DNA from: Aquabacterium sp.
GTDB lineage: Bacteria > Pseudomonadota > Gammaproteobacteria > Burkholderiales > Burkholderiaceae_C
Reading direction: 5' to 3'
Assembly: GCA_030654555.1 (NCBI GenBank)
Contig: JAURXG010000266.1
Coordinates: 1 to 9,915 of the forward strand
DNA length: 9,915 nt
Positions within the stretch are counted from its first letter, which is position 1, and each line of letters starts with the position of its first letter. A model generated the notes under the pieces. The model searched no databases and had not been told where the DNA came from. It was given only the letters and a program-made list of their open reading frames with translations. Shown here piece by piece: positions 1 to 7,641 of this stretch. The translations under genes and the position numbers were made by a program.

Positions 1-1
1 C

Positions 2-241
2 CTGGCGCGCATCTTCGCCGGCGGCCAGCCCGACCCGGCGCCGGTCACCAACTCGGCCTGCTACTCGACCATCACGCGCACCCAGGCGTCGTGGTTGACG
101 GCGGTGTTCCAGTACGACCCGGTGGCCAGGGTGATGAAGCCGGTGGCCGATTCGTCGGCCGCCTCGGTGGGCTGGAAGACCGACCACTTCGAGCAGATGA
201 ACAAGTGGTTCGGCGCCCTGATGGCCGACAGCTTCGCCTGA
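2..241 (+). CDS. Flavocytochrome c sulfide dehydrogenase-type flavoprotein, C-terminal fragment
   Basis: Only the last 79 codons are in the window; the frame is open from position 2 to the TGA at 239-241. The fragment contains Asn-Ser-Ala-Cys-Tyr-Ser near its start and ends in a Trp-Phe-Gly-Ala-Leu-Met-Ala-Asp-Ser-Phe-Ala tail. This pattern is typical of the FCSD flavin-binding C-terminal domain, where a Cys-Tyr-Ser segment about 60 residues from the end holds one of the two redox-active cysteines of FccB (family knowledge from memory). Such proteins are periplasmic FAD enzymes that oxidise sulfide and pass electrons to a c-type cytochrome (FccA), or act as SoxF in thiosulfate oxidation. The N-terminal FAD-binding part and any cytochrome partner lie outside the window, so the substrate cannot be fixed; a related FAD/NAD(P) oxidoreductase remains possible. 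The gene ends 14 nt from the converging dehydrogenase gene. Confidence 0.7.
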   Translation: MARIFAGGQPDPAPVTNSACYSTITRTQASWLTAVFQYDPVARVMKPVADSSAASVGWKTDHFEQMNKWFGALMADSFA

Positions 242-255
242 GTTGCCGGCCTGAC

Positions 256-1161
256 TCAGCCGCCTGACCGGGGCACGATCACCGCGCCGGTCAGGCGCTC
301 CTGCGCCTGCACCAGCGAGGGCACGTAGCGCGCGCCAAAGCCCAGCGCGCTGGCCAGTGCCAGCGACTGGTGCACCGCCTCGCCCACCACCGTGGGCACG
401 GCCAGGTTCTCGGCCAGGTGGGTGTAGTAGCGGATGTCCTTGCGGGCGTTGTCCAGCTCGAACTTCAGGCCGTCCAGCTCGCCGTCCAGCGTCTTGGCCA
501 TGGCCTGGAACAGCCCCGAGTTGACGGCACCCTTGCTGACCAGCGCCACCAGCTGGCGCAGGTCGACACCGGCGCGCTGGCCCACGGCGAAGGCCTCGGC
601 GGTGGCGGTGCAGATGGCCTGCGCGATGAAGTTGTTCAGCAGCTTGATCACATGCCCGGCGCCCGGCCCGCCGACGTGGAACACGTTTTCCGCGAAGCCG
701 TGCAGGACAGGCTCGAGCCGGGCAAACACCGCGGCGTCGGCACCCACCATCACGTTGAGCTTGCCGGCTTCGGCCTCCACCGGTGTGCGCGCCAGCGGTG
801 CGTCGACCAGCACCACGCCGGCGGCCGCGCATTCGGCGCGCAGCGTGGTGGTGGAGTCGGGCTCGCTGGTCGAGCAGTCGACGATCAGCAGGCCCGGCTT
901 GGCGGCCGCCAACAAGCCCTGCGGGCCGCGGATCACGCCCTCGACCTGGGGCGATCCGGTGACGCAGATGAACACCACCTCGCAGGCGGCGGCCAATGCG
1001 GCCGGGCTGTCGGCGCGTAACGCGCCCGCGGCCAGCAGGTCGGCCACGCGCTCGGTGTTGCGGTGCACCGTGAGGTGCAGTTCGTGGCCGTTGGCGATCA
1101 GGTTGCGCGCCATGCCGTGGCCCATGAGGCCAGACGCGCCGATGAATCCGAGGGTGCTCAT
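256..1161 (-). CDS. NAD(P)-dependent beta-hydroxyacid dehydrogenase (3-hydroxyisobutyrate dehydrogenase / tartronate semialdehyde reductase family)
   Basis: The product has 301 residues, the usual family length, and should be cytosolic. The N-terminal Rossmann domain starts with a dinucleotide-binding loop (Gly-Phe-Ile-Gly-Ala-Ser-Gly-Leu-Met-Gly, residues 5-14). The C-terminal all-alpha domain carries the catalytic lysine in Gly-His-Val-Ile-Lys-Leu-Leu-Asn-Asn (Lys173, Asn177). The family normally oxidises 3-hydroxyisobutyrate-like acids or reduces tartronate semialdehyde. Here the substrate-loop motif normally read as Asp-Ala-Pro-Val-Ser-Gly-Gly is Asp-Ala-Pro-Leu-Ala-Arg-Thr (residues 120-126), so the exact substrate is open. 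The ATG at 1161 is chosen because the nucleotide-binding motif begins four residues later and a GGAG lies about 10 nt upstream. It follows the BatA-like gene by 59 nt on the same strand and may be the last gene of that operon, although its metabolic role has no evident link to the others. Confidence 0.85.
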   Translation of the reverse strand: MSTLGFIGASGLMGHGMARNLIANGHELHLTVHRNTERVADLLAAGALRADSPAALAAACEVVFICVTGSPQVEGVIRGPQGLLAAAKPGLLIVDCSTSEPDSTTTLRAECAAAGVVLVDAPLARTPVEAEAGKLNVMVGADAAVFARLEPVLHGFAENVFHVGGPGAGHVIKLLNNFIAQAICTATAEAFAVGQRAGVDLRQLVALVSKGAVNSGLFQAMAKTLDGELDGLKFELDNARKDIRYYTHLAENLAVPTVVGEAVHQSLALASALGFGARYVPSLVQAQERLTGAVIVPRSGG

Positions 1162-1220
1162 GAGGGACTGTCTCCGTGGGGGTCGTCGCACAGCGAAGGC
1201 TGCGCGTGAGGGCCGGAAGC

Positions 1221-2252
1221 CTACATCACCCGCCCGAACCACCACACGCTCAGGCCCGCGGCCAGCAGCACCAGCAAGGCGCCGGCGGCGGCCATCAGGG
1301 CGCTGACCTCGGTCTCCTTGGTCTCCACCACCAGCCGGCTGCTCAGGCCCTGGTAGACCAGCTTCAGGTCCTCGGCGGTGCCGGCGTAGAAGTAGTTGGC
1401 GCGGGTGGCGTTGGAGATGGCCTTGAGCGTGTCCTCGTCCAGCCGCACGCGCATGCTCCAGCCCTCGAAGCCGATGGTCTCGCCGGCCTTGGTGCCGATG
1501 CCCACGGTGTAGACCTTCACGCCCCGCTCGGCGGCCATCTTGGCGGCCTCCAGCGGGTCGGGTCCGGTGGTGCGCTGGCCGTCGGTCAGCAGGATCACCG
1601 CGGCCGAGCTGTAGCTGCCGGGCTCCACCGGCGTGAAGGGCTTCTTGTCCTTCTTCTCGCCGGGCGCGGCCGGCATCGCCCGCGCGCCGGTGATCTGGCT
1701 GAGGTCGATGCCCTCGTCGGGAAACAGCGTGGCCAGCGACAGGATCAGGCCGGAGCCGATGGCGGTGGCGCGCTGCATCTGGAAGCGGTCGATCGCGGCG
1801 ACCACGTCTTCGCGGCTGAGCGTGGGCGCCTGCACCACCGCGGCCGTGCCGGCAAAGCTCACCACGCCGATGCGCACGTTGCGTGGCAGGCCGGCGACGA
1901 AGGCCTTGGCCGCCTCCTGCGCGGCCACCATGCGGTTGGGCTTGACGTCGGTGGCGCGCATGCTGCCCGAGACGTCCATCGCCAGGATGATGGTCTGGTC
2001 GCGCGAGGGCAGCTTGAGCTTGACCACCGGCCGCGCGCTGGCCAGCAACAGCAGCGCCACCGCGGCCAGCAGCAGCGCCGGCGGCAGATGCCGGCGCCAG
2101 CCCGGGCCGCTGCCCATCGCCTGGCGCACGATGGCCACGCTGGCCAGGCGCACGCTGTGCTTCTTGCGCCGCGCCAGCAGCAGCAGGTAGAGCAGCACCA
2201 GCGCCGGCAGCAGCAGCAGGCTCCACAAGGCCTCGGGCCACAACAGGTTCAT
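1221..2252 (-). CDS. BatA-like VWA domain membrane protein
   Basis: This is a 343-residue protein with the Bat/Aerotolerance architecture. Two hydrophobic segments (about 7-27 and 57-72) are followed by a von Willebrand factor A domain (about 85-305) and a C-terminal membrane helix (about 317-338). The metal-ion-dependent adhesion site looks complete: Asp-Val-Ser-Gly-Ser (93-97), Thr163 and Asp224 in Leu-Leu-Thr-Asp-Gly. The VWA domain should face the periplasm or be membrane-proximal, binding partner proteins through the bound metal. A loop of about 35 residues (about 183-215) rich in Lys, Pro and Ala is inserted just before the Asp224 strand. The start ATG at 2252 has a GAGAGG ribosome site 8 nt upstream. 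The DUF58 stop codon lies within that spacer, which indicates translational coupling in an operon with the MoxR ATPase. No BatB, BatD or BatE partner follows; the next gene is a dehydrogenase. Confidence 0.9.
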   Translation of the reverse strand: MNLLWPEALWSLLLLPALVLLYLLLLARRKKHSVRLASVAIVRQAMGSGPGWRRHLPPALLLAAVALLLLASARPVVKLKLPSRDQTIILAMDVSGSMRATDVKPNRMVAAQEAAKAFVAGLPRNVRIGVVSFAGTAAVVQAPTLSREDVVAAIDRFQMQRATAIGSGLILSLATLFPDEGIDLSQITGARAMPAAPGEKKDKKPFTPVEPGSYSSAAVILLTDGQRTTGPDPLEAAKMAAERGVKVYTVGIGTKAGETIGFEGWSMRVRLDEDTLKAISNATRANYFYAGTAEDLKLVYQGLSSRLVVETKETEVSALMAAAGALLVLLAAGLSVWWFGRVM

Positions 2253-2256
2253 CGTT

Positions 2257-3380
2257 TCATCCTCTCACGCCCGCGGCGGCCGTTGCCGACGCGCCCGGCG
2301 TGCGCAGTTCGGCGGGCAGCCGGTGGCCGCTGACGGCCCGCGCGCGCTGGCGGCGCAGCGCCACGTAACGCAGCAGCGCGGCCAGCAGGTCGTCGTGGGT
2401 GGCCAGCTCCAGCACGTCCACGCCGGCGTCGACCAACTGATCGCGCAGCTGCTGCTCGTGCCCGGCGGCCAGCGCCTCGAAGCGCGCGCGGAAGCCTGCA
2501 TCCTGGGTGTCGACCAGCAACTGCTCGCCGGTTTCGGCATCCTCCACGGTCAGCAGACCGATGTCGGGCAGGGCCATCTCCAGCGCATCGACCAGGCGCA
2601 CCGCCAGCACCTCGTGCCGGCGCGCCAGCCGCCCCAGCGGGGCGGCCCAGCCCGGCTCGCTGATGAAATCGGACACCACGAACACCAGCGAGCGGCGGCG
2701 CAGCATGCCTTCGGCGCGCGCCAGCAGGTCGGCCAGGCGGGTGGGGGCGGCTGGCGGCGCCGCCGAAGGTCCGCCGCGCGCCTGGCGTTGGCCGCGGGCG
2801 GCCTGCGGCGGCGGTTGGCGCATGCGCGCCAGCAACTGCAGCACCTGCACCCTGCCCAGCCCGGGCGGCAGCACGGCCAGGCGCTGGCGCGGATCGGCGG
2901 CACCGGGGTGGTACAGCACGGCGCCGATCCGGTTGCCGTGTCGGGTGAGCAGCCGCGCCAGCGCGGCGACGAAACCTTCGCTTAACCCCAGCTTGGTCTG
3001 GTCGCCCGAGCCGAAGTCGATGCTGCCCGACAGGTCGAGCAGGAACCAGGCGGTGAGCTCGCGGTCCTCGGTGAACTGGCGCACATGCGGCACCTGCAGC
3101 CGGGCGGTGACGTTCCAGTCGATGTGGCGCACGTCGTCGGCATGCTGGTACTCGCGCAGATCGGCCAGGTCGAGCCCGGCGCCGCGCCACAGCGTGCGGT
3201 AGTCGCCCTGCAACAGGCCGTCGAGCCGGCGCAGCACCGTCCACTCCAGCCGGTGCAGCAGCGCGTCCGACGCGGCGGCACCGGCGGCCGGCCCAGCGGA
3301 CGACGAGGCACCGGCGGGGCCGGGCCGCTGGGGCCGTCCCCCGGGGGGGGTGGCGACCGAAGGGCGCATCGGGGCGGGGC

Positions 3381-3384
<4 letters not shown>
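2257..3384 (-). CDS. DUF58 domain protein (MoxR-associated, VWA-like)
   Basis: The product has 375 residues. After a low-complexity Pro/Gly/Ala/Ser N-terminus (residues 1-40), the DUF58 signature appears as Arg-Glu-Tyr-Gln-His-Ala-Asp-Asp-Val-Arg-His-Ile-Asp-Trp-Asn (about 77-91). It is followed by a VWA-type metal site Asp-Leu-Ser-Gly-Ser (117-121). A second low-complexity stretch rich in Pro, Arg, Gln and Ala (about 188-215) separates the two halves of the VWA-like domain. No membrane segment is seen, so it should be cytosolic. DUF58 proteins accompany MoxR ATPases and are thought to act as adaptors or client-binding partners; the reaction is unknown. The ATG at 3384 overlaps the MoxR stop by ATGA, which decides the start and implies translational coupling. 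A second in-frame ATG at 3369 (Met6) is possible. Codons 11-16 contain an unbroken run of eight C, a possible slippage or sequencing-error site. Confidence 0.88.
2261..2266 (-). promoter_or_regulatory. Ribosome binding site of the batA-like gene
   Basis: On the minus strand a GAGAGG lies 8 nt before the ATG at 2252 and inside the last codons of the DUF58 gene. The DUF58 stop (2257-2259) falls between this site and the start codon, so ribosomes finishing DUF58 can restart directly. Confidence 0.6.
3338..3350. repeat. C5/G8 homopolymer tract near the start of the DUF58 gene
   Basis: On the plus strand five C are followed directly by eight G; the coding strand therefore reads eight C then five G. 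It encodes part of Ala-Thr-Pro-Pro-Gly-Gly at residues 11-16 of the DUF58 protein. It is the longest mononucleotide run I noticed in the window. A one-base slip would frameshift the protein almost from its start. Confidence 0.8.
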
Positions 3385-4379
<995 letters not shown>

Positions 4380-4405
4380 GGGTGTGGGCCGAGGAGGGAA
4401 GCGGG

Positions 4406-5416
4406 TCAGAACGGGGGCAGGCCGGCGCCGGCGGCGGCGTTCTCGATCGGCACCGCAAAGCCGATGCCGATGAAGGTGCGCTGCTCGTTGGGGTTCATGA
4501 TGGCGGTGACGATGCCCACCACGTGGCCGTCCATCGTGACCAGCGGCCCGCCCGAGTTGCCCGGGTTGGCGGCGGCGTCGAACTGGATCAGGTTGGTGAG
4601 GATGCGCTTGCCCTCGGGCGAGCGGAACTCGCGCTTCAGGCCCGACACCACGCCCTGCGAGGCCGACGGCCCGATGCCGAACGGGAAGCCCACCGCCAGC
4701 ACCGCATCGCCCGGCGCCAGCCCGCCGGTCGAGCGCATCGTGGCCGCGTGCAGGTCGTCGGGGATGGTCAGCGCCTGCAGCACCGCCAGGTCGTTCTCGG
4801 GCTGCAGGCTGACCACCTTGGCCTCGCTCTGGCTGCCGTCGGCAAAGGTGACGGTGATGCGCGCCGCGCCTTCGACCACGTGCAGGTTGGTCAGGATCAG
4901 GCCCTTGTCGACGATGACCACGCCGGTGCCCACGCTGCGGCCGTCCATCGGGTCGGCTTCTTCGGGATCGGGCGCGCGCTCGACCGGCTTGCCCGACTTG
5001 TGGCGGCCCGGGGCGGCGGCACTGTCGCCCACCACCCGCACCACCGAGGGCAGGATCGCCTCGTACGCGGCCAGGCCGGGCGAGGGCAGCGGCTCCTTGG
5101 TGATGGATTCGCGCAGCGCCGCGTCGATCTGCTCGATGCTCGGCGGGCGCTGGATCTTGGCGGTCCAGGCCGGCCAGCCGGCGACCAGCACCAGCGCCAG
5201 CATTGCCCCGGCCCACAGCCAGCGCTCGCGCCGGCGCAGGCGTTGCACGAAGCTGAGCGGCGGTGCCGCATCGGGCGCCGAGGGGCCGGCGTCTGGGGCA
5301 AGCGCGGCGCCGGCCGCCGCAGCAGCCGACACGGCGTCGGCGGCCGGCGCCGATGCGGCCAGCCCGGGGCCGGCGGCGCGTGCAGGGGATCGGCTGTACA
5401 GCGAGGTGCGGGCCAT
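4406..5416 (-). CDS. Membrane-anchored trypsin/HtrA-like serine protease without PDZ domain
   Basis: The protein has 336 residues from the preferred start. An Ala/Pro-rich N-terminus (1-55) precedes a basic patch (Arg-Leu-Arg-Arg-Arg-Glu-Arg, 59-65) and one membrane helix (about 66-84), which predicts a type II topology with a periplasmic protease domain. The catalytic triad is clear: His179 in Thr-Asn-Leu-His-Val-Val-Glu-Gly, Asp209 in Glu-Asn-Asp-Leu-Ala, and Ser288 in Gly-Asn-Ser-Gly-Gly-Pro-Leu. A long charged loop (about 130-160) sits where HtrA proteases have their LA loop. The chain ends right after the protease fold, so the PDZ domain of DegP/DegS-type enzymes is absent. The ATG at 5416 has GGAG 9 nt upstream and is preferred over an in-frame GTG at 5458. 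It is the first gene of the MoxR/DUF58/BatA block, suggesting envelope quality control or processing of a MoxR client (inference). Confidence 0.9.
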   Translation of the reverse strand: MARTSLYSRSPARAAGPGLAASAPAADAVSAAAAAGAALAPDAGPSAPDAAPPLSFVQRLRRRERWLWAGAMLALVLVAGWPAWTAKIQRPPSIEQIDAALRESITKEPLPSPGLAAYEAILPSVVRVVGDSAAAPGRHKSGKPVERAPDPEEADPMDGRSVGTGVVIVDKGLILTNLHVVEGAARITVTFADGSQSEAKVVSLQPENDLAVLQALTIPDDLHAATMRSTGGLAPGDAVLAVGFPFGIGPSASQGVVSGLKREFRSPEGKRILTNLIQFDAAANPGNSGGPLVTMDGHVVGIVTAIMNPNEQRTFIGIGFAVPIENAAAGAGLPPF

Positions 5417-5549
5417 CGTCACCGGCTCCGGCAGCCACCAGCGGCCACCCGTGAACACAGTATCACGGCGGGGCGGCGATTGCAGTCCGTGGGGCCGGCG
5501 CCCCCATGCGCCAGCGCCAGCGGCGCGGCACCCAGGGCATCATGCCGGC
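5417..5549. promoter_or_regulatory. Divergent intergenic region between the protease operon and tatD
   Basis: These 133 nt should hold promoters for both directions. The one AT-richer spot is around 5451-5466. On the minus strand it gives GATACT (5464-5459), a 4-of-6 match to a sigma-70 -10 box, but the -35 region is poor (a CTGCAA about 15 nt upstream). Transcription from it would start near 5452, between the GTG at 5458 and the ATG at 5416, which favours the ATG start. A short GC hairpin (GGGGC...GCCCC) lies at about 5491-5504. I see no convincing tatD promoter. Confidence 0.3.
5426..5429 (-). promoter_or_regulatory. Ribosome binding site deciding the serine protease start
   Basis: On the minus strand GGAG lies 9 nt before the ATG at 5416. 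The alternative GTG at 5458 has only GC-rich sequence before it and would add 14 residues without similarity to anything I recognise. Confidence 0.55.
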
Positions 5550-6377
5550 ATGGACGGCAAGCCCCTCACCTGGATCGACTCCCACTGCCACCTCGATGCG
5601 CCCGAGTTCGACGCCGATCGCGCCGCGGTGCTGGCGCGTGCGCGTGCGGCAGGGCTGGTGATGCAGGTGGTGCCGGCGGTCGAGGTTGCCGGTTTCGACG
5701 CGGTGCGCGCGTTGGCACATGCCGAAGGACTGGCCTACGCGCTGGGCATCCACCCGCTGTACGTGGATCGGGCCGACGACGCGGACCTGGATCGCCTGGC
5801 CGCCGCCCTGGCGCGCCACCGCGACGATCCGCGGCTGGTGGCGGTCGGCGAGATCGGGCTCGACTTCTTCGTTCCGGGGCTCGACGTCGTGCGCCAGCAG
5901 CGCTTCTACACCGCGCAGCTGAAGCTGGCCCGCGACGCCGGGCTGCCGGTGATCCTGCATGTGCGGCGCTCGGCCGACGCGCTGCTCCAGGGCCTGCGCC
6001 GCATCCCGGTGGCCGGTGGCATCGCCCACGCCTTCAACGGCAGCCGGGTGCAGGCCGAGGCCTTCATCGGCCTGGGCTTCAAGCTGGGCTTCGGTGGCAC
6101 GCTGACCTTCGATCGGGCGCTGCAGATCCGCCGGCTGGCCGTCGAGCTGCCCGCCAGCGCCCTGGTGCTGGAAACCGACGCGCCCGACATCCCGCCGCAC
6201 TGGCTGTACCGCACCGCGGCGCAGCGTGAAGCGGGTGAAACCAGCCGCAACGAGCCGGCCGAGCTGCCGCGCATCGGCGCGGTGCTGGCCGGCCTGCGCG
6301 GCTGGTCGCTGGACCAGACCGCCACGGTCACCGCGGCCAACGCGCATGCGGCGCTGCCGCGGCTGGCCGCGCTGTGA
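5550..6377 (+). CDS. tatD: TatD-family metal-dependent hydrolase / DNase
   Basis: The 275-residue protein is near the usual length of about 260. It shows the full TatD metal-ligand set: His12 and His14 in Ile-Asp-Ser-His-Cys-His-Leu-Asp, Glu101 in Val-Gly-Glu-Ile-Gly-Leu-Asp, His137 in Ile-Leu-His-Val-Arg, His160 in Ala-His-Ala-Phe-Asn-Gly-Ser, and Asp210 in Leu-Glu-Thr-Asp-Ala-Pro. TatD enzymes are cytosolic TIM-barrel hydrolases with two-metal sites and 3'-5' exonuclease activity, linked to DNA repair and turnover. The ATG at 5550 puts the first His motif at residue 9, as expected; no strong ribosome site precedes it. An overlapping ATG at 5542 is out of frame. The gene stands alone, divergent from the protease operon and convergent with the PEP-CTERM gene, whose stop is 19 nt away. 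The family is certain, but the particular TatD paralogue is not. Confidence 0.93.
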   Translation: MDGKPLTWIDSHCHLDAPEFDADRAAVLARARAAGLVMQVVPAVEVAGFDAVRALAHAEGLAYALGIHPLYVDRADDADLDRLAAALARHRDDPRLVAVGEIGLDFFVPGLDVVRQQRFYTAQLKLARDAGLPVILHVRRSADALLQGLRRIPVAGGIAHAFNGSRVQAEAFIGLGFKLGFGGTLTFDRALQIRRLAVELPASALVLETDAPDIPPHWLYRTAAQREAGETSRNEPAELPRIGAVLAGLRGWSLDQTATVTAANAHAALPRLAAL

Positions 6378-6396
6378 GGCGTGCCTGCCCTGGCCC

Positions 6397-7641
6397 TCAG
6401 GCGGCGCGCCGGCGCGCCGCGCCAGCCAGCAGGCCGATGCCGGCCAGCATCATCAGCCAGGTCTGTGGCTCGGGGATCGGTGCGGCCGGGAGCGGCTCGC
6501 TGCCGCCCGCGGCCGCGAGCAGCGGCGACAGGTTGCCGGCCCCGAAATCCGCCACGTTGCTGGCCAGGCGGCCGGTGGTGGCCGCACCCTTCACGACGTC
6601 GTAACCCGTGGAGATCGCCTTGCCGCGGGTGCCGTCTGGCTGGATCGACCAGAAGGTCTGCGAGAAGCCGGTGAAGTTGAGCGACTCCGACACGCTGGGC
6701 AAATCGCCCCCGGAGGACAGCGACAGGCCGCTGATCATCACGTCGTCCAGCGCCAGCTGCATGAACGTCACCGGACCGGCCGGGCCGCCCCTGACATATT
6801 CGATCGTCGCCTGGCCGATGTTGGTGCCTCGCAGCAGGTCGGCGAACACCACCGGCACGGTGGCATCGAAGGACTGCGTGAAGACCAGTTCGCTGAGCGA
6901 CGGCTGACTGGTCTCGCCGGTGGCCGGGTTGTAGCCGAGGCCGACGCCCATCTGGGCCGAATCGATCTTGATCCAGTTCTCATAGCCCGCGGCCCGGCTG
7001 TCGCCGGCAATCGCGGTCGCGCCGCTGCCCAGGCGCAGGTACATGCTGGTACCGGCACCGGCGGCCGGCACGGTGCCGGTGAACTTCTCGGCCGCACGAT
7101 GGGTCGGTCCTTCGGTCTCGTTCCTGAGCACATCGTAGGTGGTGGATACCACCTGGCCGCTGTCGCCGAGCCCGGTCGGGTCGTAGGTCATCGTGAACTT
7201 GGCATAACCCTGCGACGCCGACACCGAATCGTTGCTCAACGAAACGCCGGTGATCGCGACCTTCTCTGTTTCCAGCGACAGGTAGGGTGTGCCCTTGCCC
7301 TTGCCAGAAGCCACCAGGTCGATCTTCGAGGTCGGTGTGATGGTGCCGGAGAACGCCTTGCCGAACAGCGGCGGCACGCTGCTGTCGAGGTTCTGGCTCC
7401 AGGAGATTTCACTCACGCTGGGCGCGCTGGCTTCGCGGCGGCTGCCACCTGCGCCGGAACTGATGCCGACGCCAGCGCCCCATTGCACGCTGTTCAGGTC
7501 GATCCATCCCTTGTGCCCAGCGGCGGTGGCTTCGCCGGGAACCTCGGGCAGGTTGAGGTAGATGCCGGCCTGCGCCGCACCGGCGGCCAGCAGCGACAGG
7601 GCAAGGGCGACGGCACTGCGGCGCAGCGGGGCGTGGATCAT
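6397..7641 (-). CDS. Exported PEP-CTERM protein with two tandem Hcp-like domains
   Basis: The 414-residue protein opens with a Sec signal peptide (basic start, hydrophobic 9-20, likely cleavage after Ala-Ala-Gln-Ala at 25). Two related domains follow, about 26-175 and 198-350. Each has the order seen in Hcp, the type VI secretion tube protein: a Tyr-Leu strand, a Gly/Asn-Trp-Ile-(Asp/Lys)-(Leu/Ile)-(Asn/Asp)-Ser segment (45-51 and 222-228), and a Pro-Ser-(Val/Leu)-Ser-Glu strand (75-79; 247-251). Each ends with a Val-(Ala/Met)-Ile-(Thr/Ser)-Gly-(Val/Leu)-Ser-Leu strand (128-135; 301-308). The C-terminus is a typical PEP-CTERM sorting tail: Pro-Glu-Pro (390-392), a hydrophobic helix (about 395-408) and Arg-Arg-Arg (410-412). 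Such proteins are cut by an exosortase and reach the envelope or exopolysaccharide matrix. No cysteine is present. The ATG at 7641 has GAGG 5 nt upstream. There are no type VI genes nearby, so a structural surface role is more likely than secretion (inference). Confidence 0.85.
   Translation of the reverse strand: MIHAPLRRSAVALALSLLAAGAAQAGIYLNLPEVPGEATAAGHKGWIDLNSVQWGAGVGISSGAGGSRREASAPSVSEISWSQNLDSSVPPLFGKAFSGTITPTSKIDLVASGKGKGTPYLSLETEKVAITGVSLSNDSVSASQGYAKFTMTYDPTGLGDSGQVVSTTYDVLRNETEGPTHRAAEKFTGTVPAAGAGTSMYLRLGSGATAIAGDSRAAGYENWIKIDSAQMGVGLGYNPATGETSQPSLSELVFTQSFDATVPVVFADLLRGTNIGQATIEYVRGGPAGPVTFMQLALDDVMISGLSLSSGGDLPSVSESLNFTGFSQTFWSIQPDGTRGKAISTGYDVVKGAATTGRLASNVADFGAGNLSPLLAAAGGSEPLPAAPIPEPQTWLMMLAGIGLLAGAARRRAA
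6401..6420. repeat. 20-bp perfect palindrome between convergent genes
   Basis: All 20 bases read the same on both strands, able to form an 8-bp stem with a CCGG loop. It lies 24 nt after the tatD stop and covers the last codons (Arg-rich tail) of the PEP-CTERM gene. No T-run follows on either side, so it is not a classical intrinsic terminator. It could still slow polymerase or protect the tatD 3' end. It may also be a by-product of alternating Arg and Ala codons. Confidence 0.5.

Noticed and set aside
1162..2241. In-frame upstream extension of the dehydrogenase, giving a 661-residue minus-strand reading frame
   Set aside because: The extra part is Ala/Gly/Arg/Gln-rich nonsense lying over the BatA gene in another frame, and the Rossmann motif begins right after the ATG at 1161.
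4380..5438. N-terminal extension of MoxR in the same frame (685 residues)
   Set aside because: The extension lies over the protease gene in the wrong frame and has no domain; the normal MoxR N-terminus starts at 4379.
5491..5504. GC hairpin in the protease/tatD intergenic region as an intrinsic terminator
   Set aside because: The stem is only 5 bp, has no T-run, and lies upstream of both genes, where no terminator is needed.
6397..7641. Reading the Hcp-like gene as part of a type VI secretion system
   Set aside because: No Tss gene is nearby, and a Sec signal peptide plus PEP-CTERM tail is incompatible with loading into a cytoplasmic T6SS tube.
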